DNA of 64,000 nucleotides. Source: Hymenochaete sp. R1 (lineage: Eukaryota; Basidiomycota; Agaricomycetes; Hymenochaetales; Hymenochaetaceae). A model generated the notes under the pieces. The model made no database searches. It was not told the origin of the DNA and saw only the letters and a list, made by a program, of their open reading frames with translations. Position 1 is the first letter of the stretch. The number at the start of each line of letters is the position of its first letter. The stretch lies in the NCBI GenBank assembly GCA_019400425.1, contig JAFREE010000109.1:20371-84370 (forward strand). Direction: 5' to 3'. The translations under genes and the position numbers were made by a program. Shown one piece after another: positions 14,400 through 26,915 of this stretch.

Positions 14400-17300
14400 G
14401 TAAATCGTGCATAATAGTGCTAAGTTGATGTGATATCGACGATAAGGTTTCAAATTCACGTCTCTTAACATTCTGTCTTTGATTTCAACCGCGGTTGACT
14501 GGATTGCTCACGTTTGATATTCGGTATTTTCTGCTTTATCCTTTCCCCCCTTCCTCAAGCGTTGAACGCTTTGGCCGACACGTCGTTCCACTTACCGCTT
14601 CACCCGAAGCCAGTGTTGGAATAGCAGTGCACCGACATCAACAGTGCAACCATCCCGGTTCTGTGCATATACCCTATATTCATCTGCATTGCTTTCGATG
14701 CTAATGATCAAAGCTTTCCGTTCCCACTTCCATTTCTTGACGCCCCGCCGGATACGGGCCACCTCCCGTTTATACCCAGGTCCACGCTCGCTCGAACTTC
14801 GAAATCGATATCGAGGCAGCTGCCACCTGTGCTCTTGTGCTTTTTCTTATCTGTGTTTATTGGGCAACCTATTTTGTACATGTCGCATTTATGTTTGTTT
14901 TGTTTTGTTCGTTTTTTTGTTGGTCAATTCCCCCCGCCTCCACCTCTCTGGAAGATACTGATATTTTCGTCTTTTTTTCCGACCTTCGAATGAATTGATA
15001 CCGTATATTGCTGAAGTCCAATACGATACGTGTTTTATTTATACGCGATGCGGGAATGGTGTTGTCCTGTGTGAGTGCGCATGGCCTTGGACCCGTCCGG
15101 CTTCGTTATACATGGATATCGACCTTCGTCTGTTGGGTGTCGTTCAGGTTTAATTTCGTTTCATATCGAGGTCTCGCTATTGGTATGCATTGCACTCCTT
15201 CTCCTTCAAAGAATTCATACTCACCACTTCATCGTGCCCCAGCTTCTTCCCTCTCCCTCCCCTTGGAAAGTTTCACCGGCACCATCACTATCCGGCCCGT
15301 CGAACTCCCTCTCAGGCATTCGACTATCAAGCCTACATACCACTTCGTACCTCCGAAAAGGTAGTGTATCACATTTCCAACAAAAGCATCGCCCAGACTC
15401 ACGACTCGAACTGCTAGTGTCAGTGAACTGAACGTCGCAAGGTGAGTTTTTAGAGTTCTTTGTCGAAGCACGCTCGACTTGGATGTTGCATCGCACGTGA
15501 ATCCTACCTAGCTCGCTGGACGCCGTTCCTTTGCCTTGACGTTTCTGTTTCCTCGCACAAGGTCATGGCTATCTTCGAGCATCCCTCCATGAGCGATGTA
15601 TCGTGTTTCTCGTACTAAGCCGCCTCAATATCCGGCTTCAATTACTCAACGGACTCGAGTGCGTCCTTGTAATGAAAACGTTCTTTCAACGTGTAATGGC
15701 CTCTACGTTGTTTTTCACGACAGACACAAACCCAAACACTTACAACCGCTTCCTGCTGACGATACGCACCTTCCGAAGTCGATCACTGGGCTGCAGATCA
15801 TGTAGGTCTGGACAAAGAATCATGGGTGTGGGAAGAGGTATTCGGTATTCGGACCGGATACAACGGCACTTGATTTCGTCAGTATCAGTTCATGGTTCTA
15901 CTGTCGACGCGTACTGTGTACTGATGCATTCAACTAGAGAATGGCGGGAATTGCCGTCTGCTCTTCAGATGTAACTCGGCCCTCAGCTTTACTAGGATAT
16001 GTCAACAGTATCGATGTGAGTAGTACTCGAGGTTCGTCAACGATCCTTTGGTGCTGCCCTGCCTCGCAATTTCATCGCGTGCTGCTTTGACTTATCCTCG
16101 CTCCCGTCCCCCCAAGCTATCCCTCATCTCCGCTCTCCATATCCTGTCTGGCAACTCATCAGCTTCCAGCACCCTTTCTCTCCCCTTACCCATTTTTATC
16201 CACCTCCAGCCCCAAGCTACGGATTGTCCGCGGAGGCGCCGTATACGGGACCGCTAACGCCCAACGCCTTGTCGTGACCCTCCCCCGGTGGACGGAGCAT
16301 TTTCAATATAACGTTTATAGAGACGATCATAGCGCTGAACATCGGGATGCCTGAATTAAAAAATAAATAGGTTCGTTCCTTTGTCTGACCCGTGCTCATC
16401 GCAGATCAGAAAGAAGGCTAACAAGGCTTTTTTTGTATTTGAAAATAGATCAAACATCATCCATACGCAACCCTTTTTTTTCTTGGCTTCCTACTTTCTT
16501 TGTAGATCGCCACGGCGTCGTCGTCGCCTCATACGGTAGGCTCAATTCCATATTGAGACTCAATGAGAGGCCAACAGGTCTGAGCGTGCCCGGATCACAT
16601 CGGCGGTGGAGAAGCTGGTGGTCATGCTTTGGATGTAATTAAAGTTGAAATCTGTGCCTTGCGAAGCGGCTTCCAAGGCAAAGGAGAGGTAGATGAAGGC
16701 TTCGAAAAAGGAGCAATCCGTCAAAGTTTAGTGGCGGTGAATTTCCCCGATCGAATGAATGCAATTCCAAGACGATCATGGATAATGTTGTAGGGGATAA
16801 TAGCTATAAACCTGGAGTGAGTTCCTATACTCTCTCGATTATTGAAAGCGTAGACAGCGACTGAGTCGCCCCCTAATCTTGCAGTATTTAAAACATGATT
16901 TGGTCGTGATCAACACACGAAAGCCCAATCAGGATATAGAAACTTCCTTCCGCTCCTCGTATTTGAAGTGCAATCGTCGAACATCAACACAACTAATAGG
17001 ATCCGGCGACTTTACGCGACTGACATTGAGCGGTTGAAAATCAAGTAACCACTGCTCTAGCAAGACCCGGATGACTTCAAGTTGCCTGACGCATTGCGAG
17101 GCCGGCGGGGGAAGCGAACTTACCATCATCTCTCTCAAACTTCCTTTCTTTCACTCGTACTCGCCATCTGCACTATCTTAAGAAATGACAGCTGCTCGCT
17201 CCGCTCTGTACCTTTTATACATATGTTCATACCTCAGTGTGCTTTTGCTGACCGGATCATTACTAACACTCACAGACATGCATACAAGCCCCGATCATGC

Positions 17301-17646
17301 GGCGGAGGACAGTCCCGGCCGGCGCGTACACTTGGACAGATGAGAGAAGCGTGGAATATCCAAAAAGAGGGCCGCCCACCACGAACGATTACTCTGTAAA
17401 ACTTGTCCATCAGAGCCTAACAAACGTTTGCATGATGTCGGGTGAACGATGGCGGCAGAGATCACCCGCTACGATCATATAAAAGTCAGAGGACACCGGG
17501 TGGTATGACCCCCCAGGTCTTCTGGATCCCTCCCCTCGAAGGCAAAGCATAAGGAGCTGGTACGATTTCTATCGATTTCTCTACCTTCCCTTTACTTACA
17601 TCTAGCTCCATCCTTGAAGCAATTCAGTTTTGTCCTCAGCTTCAAC
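14400..17646. other. 3.2-kb stretch without a confident gene
   Basis: The longest gap in the euchromatic part. The left 600 bp look like 3' UTR and T-rich flank. The middle (15000-16200) has only short frames. On the minus strand at 16399-16257 there is an exon-like run reading GIPMFSAMIVSINVILKML and ending VYGASADNP before a stop, which resembles the last helix and tail of a multipass fungal membrane protein, but I could not assemble upstream exons. The right end holds the promoter of the secreted peptidase. Confidence 0.35.
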
Positions 17647-18791
17647 ATGAGATCCCTTTTTGGCCGCACGCTCACAGCATTCGCACTTCTATGTTTCACG
17701 GGTAGCGTTGTCTCTAAGCCAACTCCTCGAAGTGGAGGGGACAACCGCACCGAAGGTACCGTTACATGGACCAGAGGCAACGAGACCATCAGCACCTGGT
17801 ACTATACCCTTGGTGACCCATTCTCCGCGACTGCCGTGCCTCTCGTTCTAGTCAGTGCCCTCGGACTCGGGAGCCCGTACATGTACCCGCACGAGGATCT
17901 TTACATCCCTGCAACTGGCGCGAACGACCCGGGGCGTCCTCTCATCTTCTACGACCAAGTTGGATGTGGAAACTCCTCCCATTTGCCCGGTAGGCCCGCG
18001 TCGACTTGGACGCCCGACCTGTACATGGATGAGTTGGATAATTTGCTGAGCCATTTCGGACTGGTCGAGGAAGGAAGACAGTTTGACGTCCTCGGCAACT
18101 CATGGGGAGGTATTCTTTCGTCCAATTGGGCATCGCAACCCCTCGACTCACCGCGACGTTTCGCCATCAACCACACGCGAAAGCTTATCCTTGCAGACGC
18201 AACCCCGGCGTTCCCGCTGTGGACGGAAAGCACGAACAGTCTTCTCAAGGAGGAAGGGGCGCTGGGTGCGAGAGTGGCCGAGCTCCAGAGCGAAAACCAG
18301 ACGAGCACCCAAGAATATACAGATCTGATATCGACCCTCAACCACAGGCATCTTTGCACAGTAAACCCGTGGCCGGAAAAGGTGAACGAATCATTCGCGT
18401 TCCGATCAGATCCAACCGTTGGTGATTTCTACTCAGTCATGTAAGCTCCGCTTCTTTTCCTCCGCTATCCCTCCATTCGCTCCCTTGCGTTGTTCAGTCT
18501 TGCTTTCGGAAGCATTTCTAATGCATTGATGATCTTAGGATCGGACCTTCCGCTTGGGACGTCATCGGCACGCAGAAAGATTACACTATCGTTGATAGGC
18601 TTTCGAATATCCTTGTGCCTACCCTTGTCCTCAATGGCAAGGCGGATCTAGCGCAGGATATCTGCGCCGAGCCGTTTGTGCAGGGTATCAAGACCACCCA
18701 ACGCTTCAAGTTCGAGAACAGTAGCCATTTCCCGTTCTGGGAGGAGAGGGAGCTTTACATGAGCGTTGTTGGGAAATTTTTGGACGAGTAA
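17647..18791 (+). CDS. Secreted S33-type alpha/beta hydrolase (proline iminopeptidase-like)
   Basis: Predicted extracellular alpha/beta hydrolase closest to fungal proline iminopeptidases (peptidase family S33), which remove N-terminal proline. Exon 1 (17647-18440) starts with a signal peptide (MRSLFGRTLTAFALLCFTG) and includes FYDQVGCGNSSHLP, the nucleophile elbow GNSWGGI, and LYMDELDNLLSHFGL. A 98-nt intron leads to exon 2 (18539-18791), which supplies VLNGKADLAQD (acid) and NSSHFPFWEE (His). Several N-glycosylation sequons fit secretion. The usual HGGPG oxyanion loop is replaced by SALGLG after the first strand, which may change or abolish peptidase activity. ATG 17647 is chosen because it begins the signal peptide. 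Substrate unproven. Confidence 0.85.
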
Positions 18792-20157
18792 AGTAGGGTA
18801 TGACGAAGTTGTTGAATGGACCCGGACAAGTCTCATCCGTAGTCTTTTGGTCATAGTCGCGAACAAGCGCCGAATATAACTTGAAAATGTGTTTTTTTTT
18901 CGCCGGAGATCCGACGCACTGGCAGTCAAATGAATTTGAAGCTTGCTACGACGAAAAGTGCTGGTCATCAATGCTCATCATTTCGGATGGCTCAGATACA
19001 AATTCGCATTCCTTCTCTTGCTCATAATTCAAATGTGATGAGAGCTGAAAGGGACGAGACGTTATGGTCTTCTTTGATTTTCGTCATATGTCCTTTTTCG
19101 TCCGCATCGCTGTTGATTGAGCCGGAATAACTTTGGTATGGCCCTTCGTGGTCTCGAAGTCTGCTGCCTAAAAATTGGTTTGATACCTTCACATTGTTCT
19201 AGAGTGCGACTATATGCCTTAAGTCTATTGTCATCGCTGTGGTTGAGAATATGCCCTCTGTGGATGTTCATATAGTCGCCCAGCTTAAAATAATTACCTT
19301 GAAGCTCATTGCCAATCGTAAATCCGCAACTGCGGCTTAGTGGTTATCTATTCATCTGCACTAATGGTTCCCTTGCTAGTAATTCCCATGCCGTGCCACA
19401 CGCTTATTCGACGTCCGCAGGGAAAACGAACACCTCTTACCAGCAATAGTCATGCACAACTTGGCACTATTTGAGTTTTTAAGTTATCTCCGACGGGGTC
19501 TCTGCAACGAGCTTCATCTCGCCACATGCATATGCTACCCATCATTAAGTTTCTGATACCCATCTCCAATAGCGCGGTCATTTCAATGGCAGAAACTACT
19601 TTTCACATCGGAAGCTTCATATGAAATAGACGGTGTTCGTCGAATCTGAAAAAGGCGGCTTCGATGTTGGTGGTTGAGAGGGTCGAGCCATGCGGTGACG
19701 CGCTTTTCGCGGACGCATCCCTCGGGAGTCGGGACAAACATTCGCCACATATGCACACATAGGATCGCGCTAAGGTCAGGCGCTACGCTACCTCTCTGAG
19801 TCTCTCTGCTTTATTTGAAAACAGCTCAAAAGGCCTCATGGAACGTTATATCTCCATCGACGAGTTTCCCCAATTCTCCTCGCAGTCTTTCCACTGGCAT
19901 TATCTGGTTCTGGCCTTCTCGTTGCTACATTCACATAGAGGGAAGCCCACATTCGCCACATCTCATTGCCGCTTCCCCGCATCGAAGTCGACAACCCGTC
20001 GGGACGCCACATCCACTCCATATCCATACGGGTTTATTGCGTCAGGTCGTGAACATATCGAGAGAGCAGTGTGTCGAACAAAGCGACCTTATATCCAACC
20101 TTTCTCTTGCATCTTTACTACGACGTCCGAGTGCGCCGTCCCCGCCACCCACCAACG
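18792..20157. other. Gene-free stretch upstream of a small membrane protein gene
   Basis: About 1.37 kb with the peptidase 3' flank on the left and a C/T-rich leader before ATG 20158 on the right. No recognisable coding exon, RNA gene or repeat found. Confidence 0.4.
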
Positions 20158-20814
20158 ATGTCGAGCATCTTACTGTCGGCGATGGACTCCAGTACGCCAG
20201 TAGCTGAAGCATCCCCGCCGTCCTTATCTTCCCCGAATTCTTCCACCTCCATTCCCTCTTCCTCGAGTAGTACTCTCACGCAACCGGACGCCGTCGAAAC
20301 TTCCCCATCCGAATCCAATTCAACTGGGAATTCGCTCACTCTTCCCGCCGGGGCCATCGCCGCCATCGTAATTGCCCCGCTCACGCTCATAGCAGCCGGT
20401 GTCATGATCTTCATCGTCTGGAGGCGCCGTCGACGACGGGTCCTTCGCTCCCAGCAAGCAGTGATGCGCCGAATGACGCTCGTGGGCCCACCTTCATCAA
20501 TGTCTGCGAACGCATTCGCCATGCATAGCGTGGGTGGCAATAGCGACTTTAGTCTCGCACGTAACAGGAGTTTCGCCAGTTCAGACCTTAGTCATGCGTA
20601 CTCGTGGGTGCCTACACCGAAGCCTGTACGCCACACCCATTCTCGACAGAGCAGCGTCTCAACGCGCCGGGACGACAAATCGAGCGGAGACTCAGTAGAT
20701 CACGCGAGTGGTGACTATAAGGAGAGCGATGGCGGACATAATCAAATGGTGCTTGTTGAAGGCAAGTACGTACCTGCGTTACGACGAGAAGACGAGGTGT
20801 ATCGGACTGTATGA
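20158..20814 (+). CDS. Small Ser/Thr-rich single-pass membrane protein, unknown function
   Basis: No known family recognised. One intronless frame gives 218 residues from ATG 20158; the frame is open about 30 codons further upstream but without an ATG. Residues 1-60 are Ser/Thr/Pro-rich with few charges, residues 65-88 form one membrane helix (AGAIAAIVIAPLTLIAAGVM), then seven consecutive arginines act as stop-transfer. The basic, Ser-rich cytosolic tail ends in KYVPALRREDEVYRTV, a conserved-looking tail in similar fungal proteins. The layout matches the larger protein at 12396-14399 and fungal proteins loosely described as mid2-like, so a surface role is possible but inferred. Lacking a signal peptide, it would insert as a reverse signal-anchor. 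Confidence 0.65.
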   Translation: MSSILLSAMDSSTPVAEASPPSLSSPNSSTSIPSSSSSTLTQPDAVETSPSESNSTGNSLTLPAGAIAAIVIAPLTLIAAGVMIFIVWRRRRRRVLRSQQAVMRRMTLVGPPSSMSANAFAMHSVGGNSDFSLARNRSFASSDLSHAYSWVPTPKPVRHTHSRQSSVSTRRDDKSSGDSVDHASGDYKESDGGHNQMVLVEGKYVPALRREDEVYRTV

Positions 20815-21317
20815 CCCCTCATGGATGATCAGTTCCACACTACCACTTCCCGGGGCACTAAACTGCTTCCTTGGACTCATGCTGGACCATGTGTGTATAG
20901 CGGGAAAGGATAGTGGTCGCGCACCAGTATTTATAACTTATCTTATTATTCCGCCTTTTGCTTCCATTGCTTCTGTGAATATTCCCCCGCTTTCGTTCTT
21001 GTACTTAACGGTGATGTAGTTCTCTGCAAACAGTGTTAGATTGTGCAGTATGATTCACGCAGACCACAAGGGAAAATCAGAAGAGCGGCAAGCCGCTGAA
21101 ACCCGTGTTCTCGTCACCGCTCCGGCGCACAATCACCGAGGTAATCGACCCAGAGCTCTTAGAACAAGGATGAACTAGGCGGTTCATCATTAAGCTGGCA
21201 GAAAATGAACCACTCACTTAAATTTTGAAATTTCCCCGCAAATGTCAAGCGCGGTAGATGAAAGGGCAGGAGGCAAATATCTATTTATGATGCAGAGGCT
21301 ACATGACATGCAATTAT
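20815..21317. other. Convergent 3' spacer
   Basis: About 500 bp between the stop of the small membrane protein gene and the stop of ATP4. AT-rich 3' UTR-like sequence; nothing else seen. Confidence 0.4.
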
Positions 21318-22265
21318 TTAGATGGCCTTGGCCTTGACTAGCTCTGCACGAATGAAGTTATTAGATGGACCGCACTTTTCTGAACAGAGAGAAAACGTAC
21401 GGTCAACCTCCGCAATAGCATTCGTCAGAATCTCCTTCTGCGTCCTCTCGTCATTGAGTCCCTTCAGCACAGCGTCAACAACAGTCTTGGCGAGCTGAGC
21501 CTGCTCGCTCTCCTTTGCCTGTTGTTCGTAGCGGACCCAGCTGTCGAGTACAGACTTGAGCTCTGACGCCAGTTGAACCTTCTGACGTTGGACGAAGGCT
21601 TCGTGCTCCAACTTGGCGGCTTCCTTAGAAAGAGCGAAAAGACCTTCTGTGATTGCTGCGACGTCCTTCATTTGCGCAACGGAGTCGATACGCGACTTGA
21701 CCGCCTCAGTATGCTCTTCGCGAGCACCGTTGAGAATGCCACGGATCCTGTTAATGTGCCCCTCAGCCCATTGCTTGTACGGCTCACGCATGAGCTGTAA
21801 AAGATTCGCATGAGAAAAGTGAATCGTCTATTACAGATGAAAAAAAAACTGACCTTGGCGATGTACGTGAAAAGAATGGCAGTTCCGGCAAGGATAACAG
21901 TCTCTTCGTTCACGACATAGAGTTCCTGCGAGATGGCAGCAGCCAAAAGACCAGTACCAAGGACGACAGTACCGGTTTTCGTAGCGATGCTCGTGGATGG
22001 CACGGAGTTGATAATTTGAGATGCACGTTCCGCAGGAGGTTGACGGTCAGAAGACATGTTCCGCCTAGCAGGACGTGAGTCATATAGGCATCAGAATGAG
22101 CACTACTGGGCAACATACACGGCCACGGTTTTGGGAATGCCAGTAATCGCCGGGGTCGGGCGCACTCTGCTGGCTGAAAACAAATGCAATGAGCACAAAA
22201 TGTGCGAACAGTAAATTAAACGTACCAGCAGAGCGCAGAGAAGAGATGGCAACTCTTGAAGCCAT
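21318..22265 (-). CDS. ATP4: ATP synthase subunit b (subunit 4), mitochondrial
   Basis: Peripheral-stalk subunit b of mitochondrial ATP synthase, anchoring F1 to the membrane so that rotation drives catalysis. Exon 1 (22265-22226) encodes MASRVAISSLRSA, the start of a mitochondrial presequence; exon 2 adds SRVRPTPAITGIPKTVAV. The next exon holds PPAERASQIINSVPSTSIATKTG and two membrane helices (VVLGTGLLAAAISQELYVV and VILAGTAILFTYIA). The last exon is a long amphipathic stretch beginning MREPYKQWAEGHINRIRGIL and ending VKAKAI. This two-helix plus long-stalk layout and the conserved SKTGSSAL/VP-type region are typical of fungal Atp4. Four exons join in frame. It sits 17 kb from ATP1, on the same strand. 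Confidence 0.95.
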
Positions 22266-23674
22266 TACTGTATGAAAGGCGAAGGTTTGGTGGAGGAGAA
22301 CAGAACAACGTTAACGACGAAGACTTCAAGAGACGAGTTGCGTGCCAGATTTCGTTCCACTAAAAGTCTTCCCACAGTCACGTGTATAAAATTAGGTCAT
22401 CATTGCTGGCGACCCGTTCCTTCCGATTGTACCCTTCACGGCAATATTGGTGGCAGCTGACCTGCTGCATCCAGAAAGCCTGAAAAGCGCTCACATTTTC
22501 ACACAGGATCTCATTTCGTAGCGTTCTGGTTTAAAGCATCACTTCAGTGGGGCACGTCCAGCCTCCTATACTGTACTATATGCTATTACGCACTTAGTTG
22601 TAAGAAAGCCACAATAAGGAGCAACTAGCAACAGATATTTAAACGTTAAGATTAAGTGACTGTAGGGACGGTGTGGTTAGGCAATACGCTTCACAAGGCT
22701 TCGATCACTGATGTCGCTTTTCTGAAACGAAAATGAGAGCCCATTTTGTTTCCGCCAGCATGGTTTAAACGAGATTGAAAGACTTGGATTCAAACCATCA
22801 CTGACGTAGCGAAAGGCAGGAACAAGTGAATGATGTGGAGCTAGCCTAGCGAATGAGTCGTGGTGAGAGCATGGGATGAGAGAAAAAGAAGAGCAGAGAA
22901 GACGGAGGATATGTGAGGGTTCTTTGGTTCTGAATATATTAGAGAAACCGAGAAAAGGGGGGGTTAGATTTCGATGAAGAGCGGATGTGCAGATGACAGA
23001 AGGATGATTTATTGAAGCATGATGGATATAGTACGATATGTTTTAAGAAGCTGAGCGGTGAGAGGCAGATAGTAACATAGCAGAAGTTACTTACTTGGTG
23101 ATTTTCAAAAGCGAGAGGATAGTCCTACTTCAAGTACTTGTAACTTGTAAGAAAGAGAGTGACGCCGATAAGGAGAAAAGTTCCCACGATTCGCCCTCCT
23201 GTCATTCAACACACTCAGCTTCGCCTTCGCCATCCACATCTCGGAGGCGCCTCACTCACCCTTCCTCCTCCTCTCGCCATTCGCCCCTCGACACTTCTCT
23301 CCCCCTCGACACCGTCGTCGACATCTACGGCGCACTTGTCACCGTCGTCGCTGTCGTCGCAGCAGGCGTTCTGTTCACTGGACACAATTAGGCCGACGCA
23401 CAATCTTCCGCCGCGGAAGTCGCCTCCTTCGCCCCCGCCTTATCCCATTTCAGTACATTTCCACCTGGCACCCCGTTGCATATTCTTCCCCTTTCACCTT
23501 CTTTCTTCTCCCCCTTCATCCCCTTCCCTCCTGTTCCATCTAAACACTTGTTCCCCACCCATACAGTTCCCGTTCGTCCACTCATCCAGTATCTCTGGCC
23601 CAGTCGACAATCCTCTCCAAGTGCGACTCCGGATTTGAAAGCTTCCGTCAATTACTAGCGACCCTCCTTCCGCC
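22266..23674. other. Divergent promoter region between ATP4 and the LisH regulator
   Basis: About 1.4 kb. The left part should contain the ATP4 promoter. The right 450 bp (23200-23650) are strongly C/T-rich and low in complexity, consistent with a long 5' UTR and transcription-start region for the regulator gene. Open frames in this tract reflect composition only. Confidence 0.4.
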
Positions 23675-26277
23675 ATGGTTCCCGCTATTGCACAACAGCA
23701 GGGGCAACCTATGCAAACACCAACACCGTCGGGCGAGCCTTTAGGAGGTGATCAAGATCCTTGGGAAGGCGACAAAATGTACGTCGGTCTTTTCTTATGT
23801 CTCTCAGAGTACTATTGCTCACAAGTTTGGTCTTTCGCATCTTTCTTTTCTTTATTTTGTGTTATGCTTCTCGTACAACAGGTTCAATATCTACATCTGG
23901 GACTATTGCACAAAGCGAGGCTACACTAGCACGGCGCGAGAGCTCATCGAGGAGGCCAAGCTAGAGCCTAATCCTCGACCTCCGATAGATGCAAATCAGG
24001 GTTTACTTTACGAGTATGTCATCTTCTTTCCCAATACTACTCATGCTGACAATAGTCCGAAAAAGGTGGTGGAGCGTGTTTTGGGTACTTTTCCAGGCTA
24101 AGAGTAATAACCAAGGGTCGGATGATGCTGTATTGTACATGCAGGTACTTTTGTCCAGCTTCTCTGATAAACTAAATCCAAACTCATCGTTCGACTCAAA
24201 TCCAAGCAATCGACGCAACCTCGTATGCAACAAGCAGCTAATGCAAGGTTCCAAAATGGTATTCCAACTCTGCAAAATGGGCCACCTGGTGTTCCCCCGA
24301 ATTCGATGAGAGCACCAGGTAGCGCAGGGAATCAACTACCACCAAACTCAAACTTGCACGGAGTGCCCAATGGCATTGGGCCTGCACAGCACCATCCGCA
24401 AGGACAACAGCAACAACAGATGCCTCCGCAACAAGCTCCGCCACTTGGCTTTCCTGGAGGGCATCAGATGAATGGCATAGCAGCTCAACCCGGTGGACGA
24501 GGGCCAGGGCATCCTACTTCGGGCCAGCCACCTCGAGTAAACGCCTCAGGATTCTATCAGAGTCCGACGATGGCGCATCCTCACACTCCGACCGGTGGAT
24601 CATACCCGAGTGGAGCTCCCGGTCCCGGTCCCAGTTCTATGAGTGGCGCTGTCCCTCCGAACTCATACCCACAACAACAACAGATACGGGGGATGCACCC
24701 GCCTGGTGCTATGGTGAATGGCGCTGCAAACGCGGCTTCTCCCGCTTTTTCTCAGGGGGGTGCTGGAAGTCGAGCAGCGACGCCAGCGCAAAGTCAACAA
24801 AACTCGATCACGCAACCAAGTCCGGGCATGTCGCATCGCGTTGTACCGCAAACCCCACCGAACATGCCGCCAAATTTTGGAGGTAGTATGCCGCCCGGGA
24901 TGGCGGTGCCCGGTGGTAGCTCGGGCACTGGCTTCGAACGAATGAATGCAGACCTTCAGAGGATCGATCCTCAGATCATGAGTGAGTTGAGAGCGGAGTT
25001 GGGTCTTGGGAATAAAGATTCGCTTTCCTTGTCAGTAGACGAAAAGGTGAGCGACATTGCTTAGATTTCGCTTCATGCCATTGGCTCATAGCCATAATAG
25101 ATCACCGTCTTGAATCATCCGAAAGTACGGGGTGCGCTAGGTACGCCGCTTATTTTCTCACATACGGCATCAGCGGTGATTAACGATTCTTCAGGTCCGA
25201 GTAACCCTCCGCAAAATCGGCAAGGTCGAGGTTCAAAGCGAGCTAGCACCTCTCCCGGGGATGGTGTGAGTGAAAAAAAAAGTAATTTTTTGAACATCAG
25301 TTAACATCCTCATTGAAGCACGCCGAAATTCCTGCGAAAGGGGACAACTCACCCCCTGCACATAAAAAAGCACGCCCTTCCCCCGATCATGCAACGTCTT
25401 CAGCATCAACCAACGTACCTCCAAGTGCCATACCAATGAGTGCCATGTTCCCGCCAAATGTTCCCCCAGGCGTTGGCATACGGCCTCCTTTTGCCACTCC
25501 TGGTAATTTGATGCCTCAGAGCATGGCACAACAACAAATAGGCCAACAACCTCAACACCAGGTGCGTGCATCGTATTGACGGCTTGCTGAATGTGCTAAT
25601 TTGATAACCAGAAAAACAACCAGGTTCACCCAGGCAATGTACAGTCGATGAATAAGATGGGTGCACCAGGTTTGTCTTTGAGAACTTCTACGTCCATATC
25701 AGGCTTACAAACAACTCCAGATCAACCATCTCAAGCCTTTGGACCTGATGCAAACCAACCTCGATCGGCTCCTCCTCCTTTTGCTCCGAACAACCAGCCT
25801 AGACAACAGGGGAAACCTGGTTCGGGGATGATGCCTCCACCGCCAAGTCCAGGAAAGGCTCAAGGCGGACCATCAAAAATTGAAGGTTCCGTTAACTCTC
25901 CAATGCCCCCGCCGTCTTCGGGTGGCTCGGGTGCGCATGGCGGACGTTCACCTGCAACACCTGCACCCGCATCTGCGCAAGCAAGTAACATTGCACCTTC
26001 ACCATCAATCAACAATAATTCACGGCCTAATACCGCGACATCCAATCCTTCTTCTGCACCCCCACCGGCATCGGGCCCTTTAGCACCCCCTACCGCTCCC
26101 GCTTCAGCCCCACCCACTTCAGCTACAGCATTATCGGAGCCCAGCTTTGACTTTATGTCAACCGGCTTCGATGATTTCACTTCGATGTTTGGGAGGGACG
26201 AACCTCTTGACTTCGACCGTAATTTCGATGCGTGGTTTGGCACAAACGACATAGGTCTTTTAGACCCGACAAAGTGA
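23675..26277 (+). CDS. LisH-domain transcriptional regulator (Flo8/SSBP-like)
   Basis: Nuclear co-regulator of the LisH (LUFS) type found in yeast Flo8, Aspergillus Som1 and animal SSBP proteins, which act in development, adhesion and cAMP-linked morphogenesis. After a short N-terminus (exon 1 from ATG 23675), spliced exons give FNIYIWDYCTKRGYTSTARE, LIEEAKLEPNPRPPIDANQG and WWSVFWVLFQAKSNNQGSD, the conserved LisH block. The remaining approximately 600 residues are low-complexity Gln/Pro/Gly/Asn-rich, with a Lys-rich AHKKARPSP stretch (possible nuclear signal) and an acidic/aromatic end (FDFMSTGFDDFTSMFGRDEP) that looks like an activation domain. About six introns, several placed within the first 150 codons. 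Targets cannot be read from sequence. Confidence 0.88.
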
Positions 26278-26915
26278 TATGCGGGTTCTGTTCCATTAGA
26301 CCGCCTTCCTATGCTCTCTGCTCGTCTCTTTATTCCCTCCATTTTGTGTACCTTGCTTTTCGTCTTGCTGTTTCACCTAACCTTCCCGTATTAGTCTGTA
26401 TTAGTGTGCTCTCTCTCTCTCTACAGTTAGTTTTTGGCGTCCTTTTCGGCCTTTTAGTTATCGCGTCTATTTTCTTATCTCTACTCCGGATCTTACCCAA
26501 TGTCTTTTCCGTCAGCTGTTCCATTTGCCTTGCTATTCCTGCTACCCATCCTCGTATTTATTGAAGCTCTTCGTTTCTCTTCGCCTTCTCTCTACCTTTA
26601 ACCGTAGCTCTGATCACATCTGCGAGACCTCGATTATCTTGTCTTTTCGACTGGACCACTATACGGTATGGGGAGATCACCCCTTTACATTTTAAAGTTG
26701 CCTTAAGGCTCTTTGGGAGTTTGAACTTCATACAGTCATAGTTGTCATTTCCAATGTGAAGTGAAAGAAGTGCATATATTTCCTCAAACTCCTATACAGA
26801 AGCCATTACAACAGGTCTGAAAGCAGGATAACATTCGTGATACAATACATTCCGAGTCATCAAATCGAATCATGGTTTCGACGGGCTTCAAGGTGACAAT
26901 GGAAACGCATTCCAT
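26278..26915. other. Convergent 3' spacer
   Basis: Roughly 640 bp between two convergent stops, T-rich on the left (3' UTR of the LisH gene, with a short CT dinucleotide run near 26409). No gene or RNA seen. Confidence 0.4.

Noticed and set aside
13566..14471. 301-codon minus-strand frame opposite the Ser/Thr-rich membrane protein
   Set aside because: Arg-rich shadow of a Pro/Ser-rich coding exon; the sense strand has consistent splicing and composition.
23215..23651. Open frames on both strands in the C/T-rich tract before the LisH gene
   Set aside because: Caused by low-complexity composition; best explained as 5' UTR and promoter.
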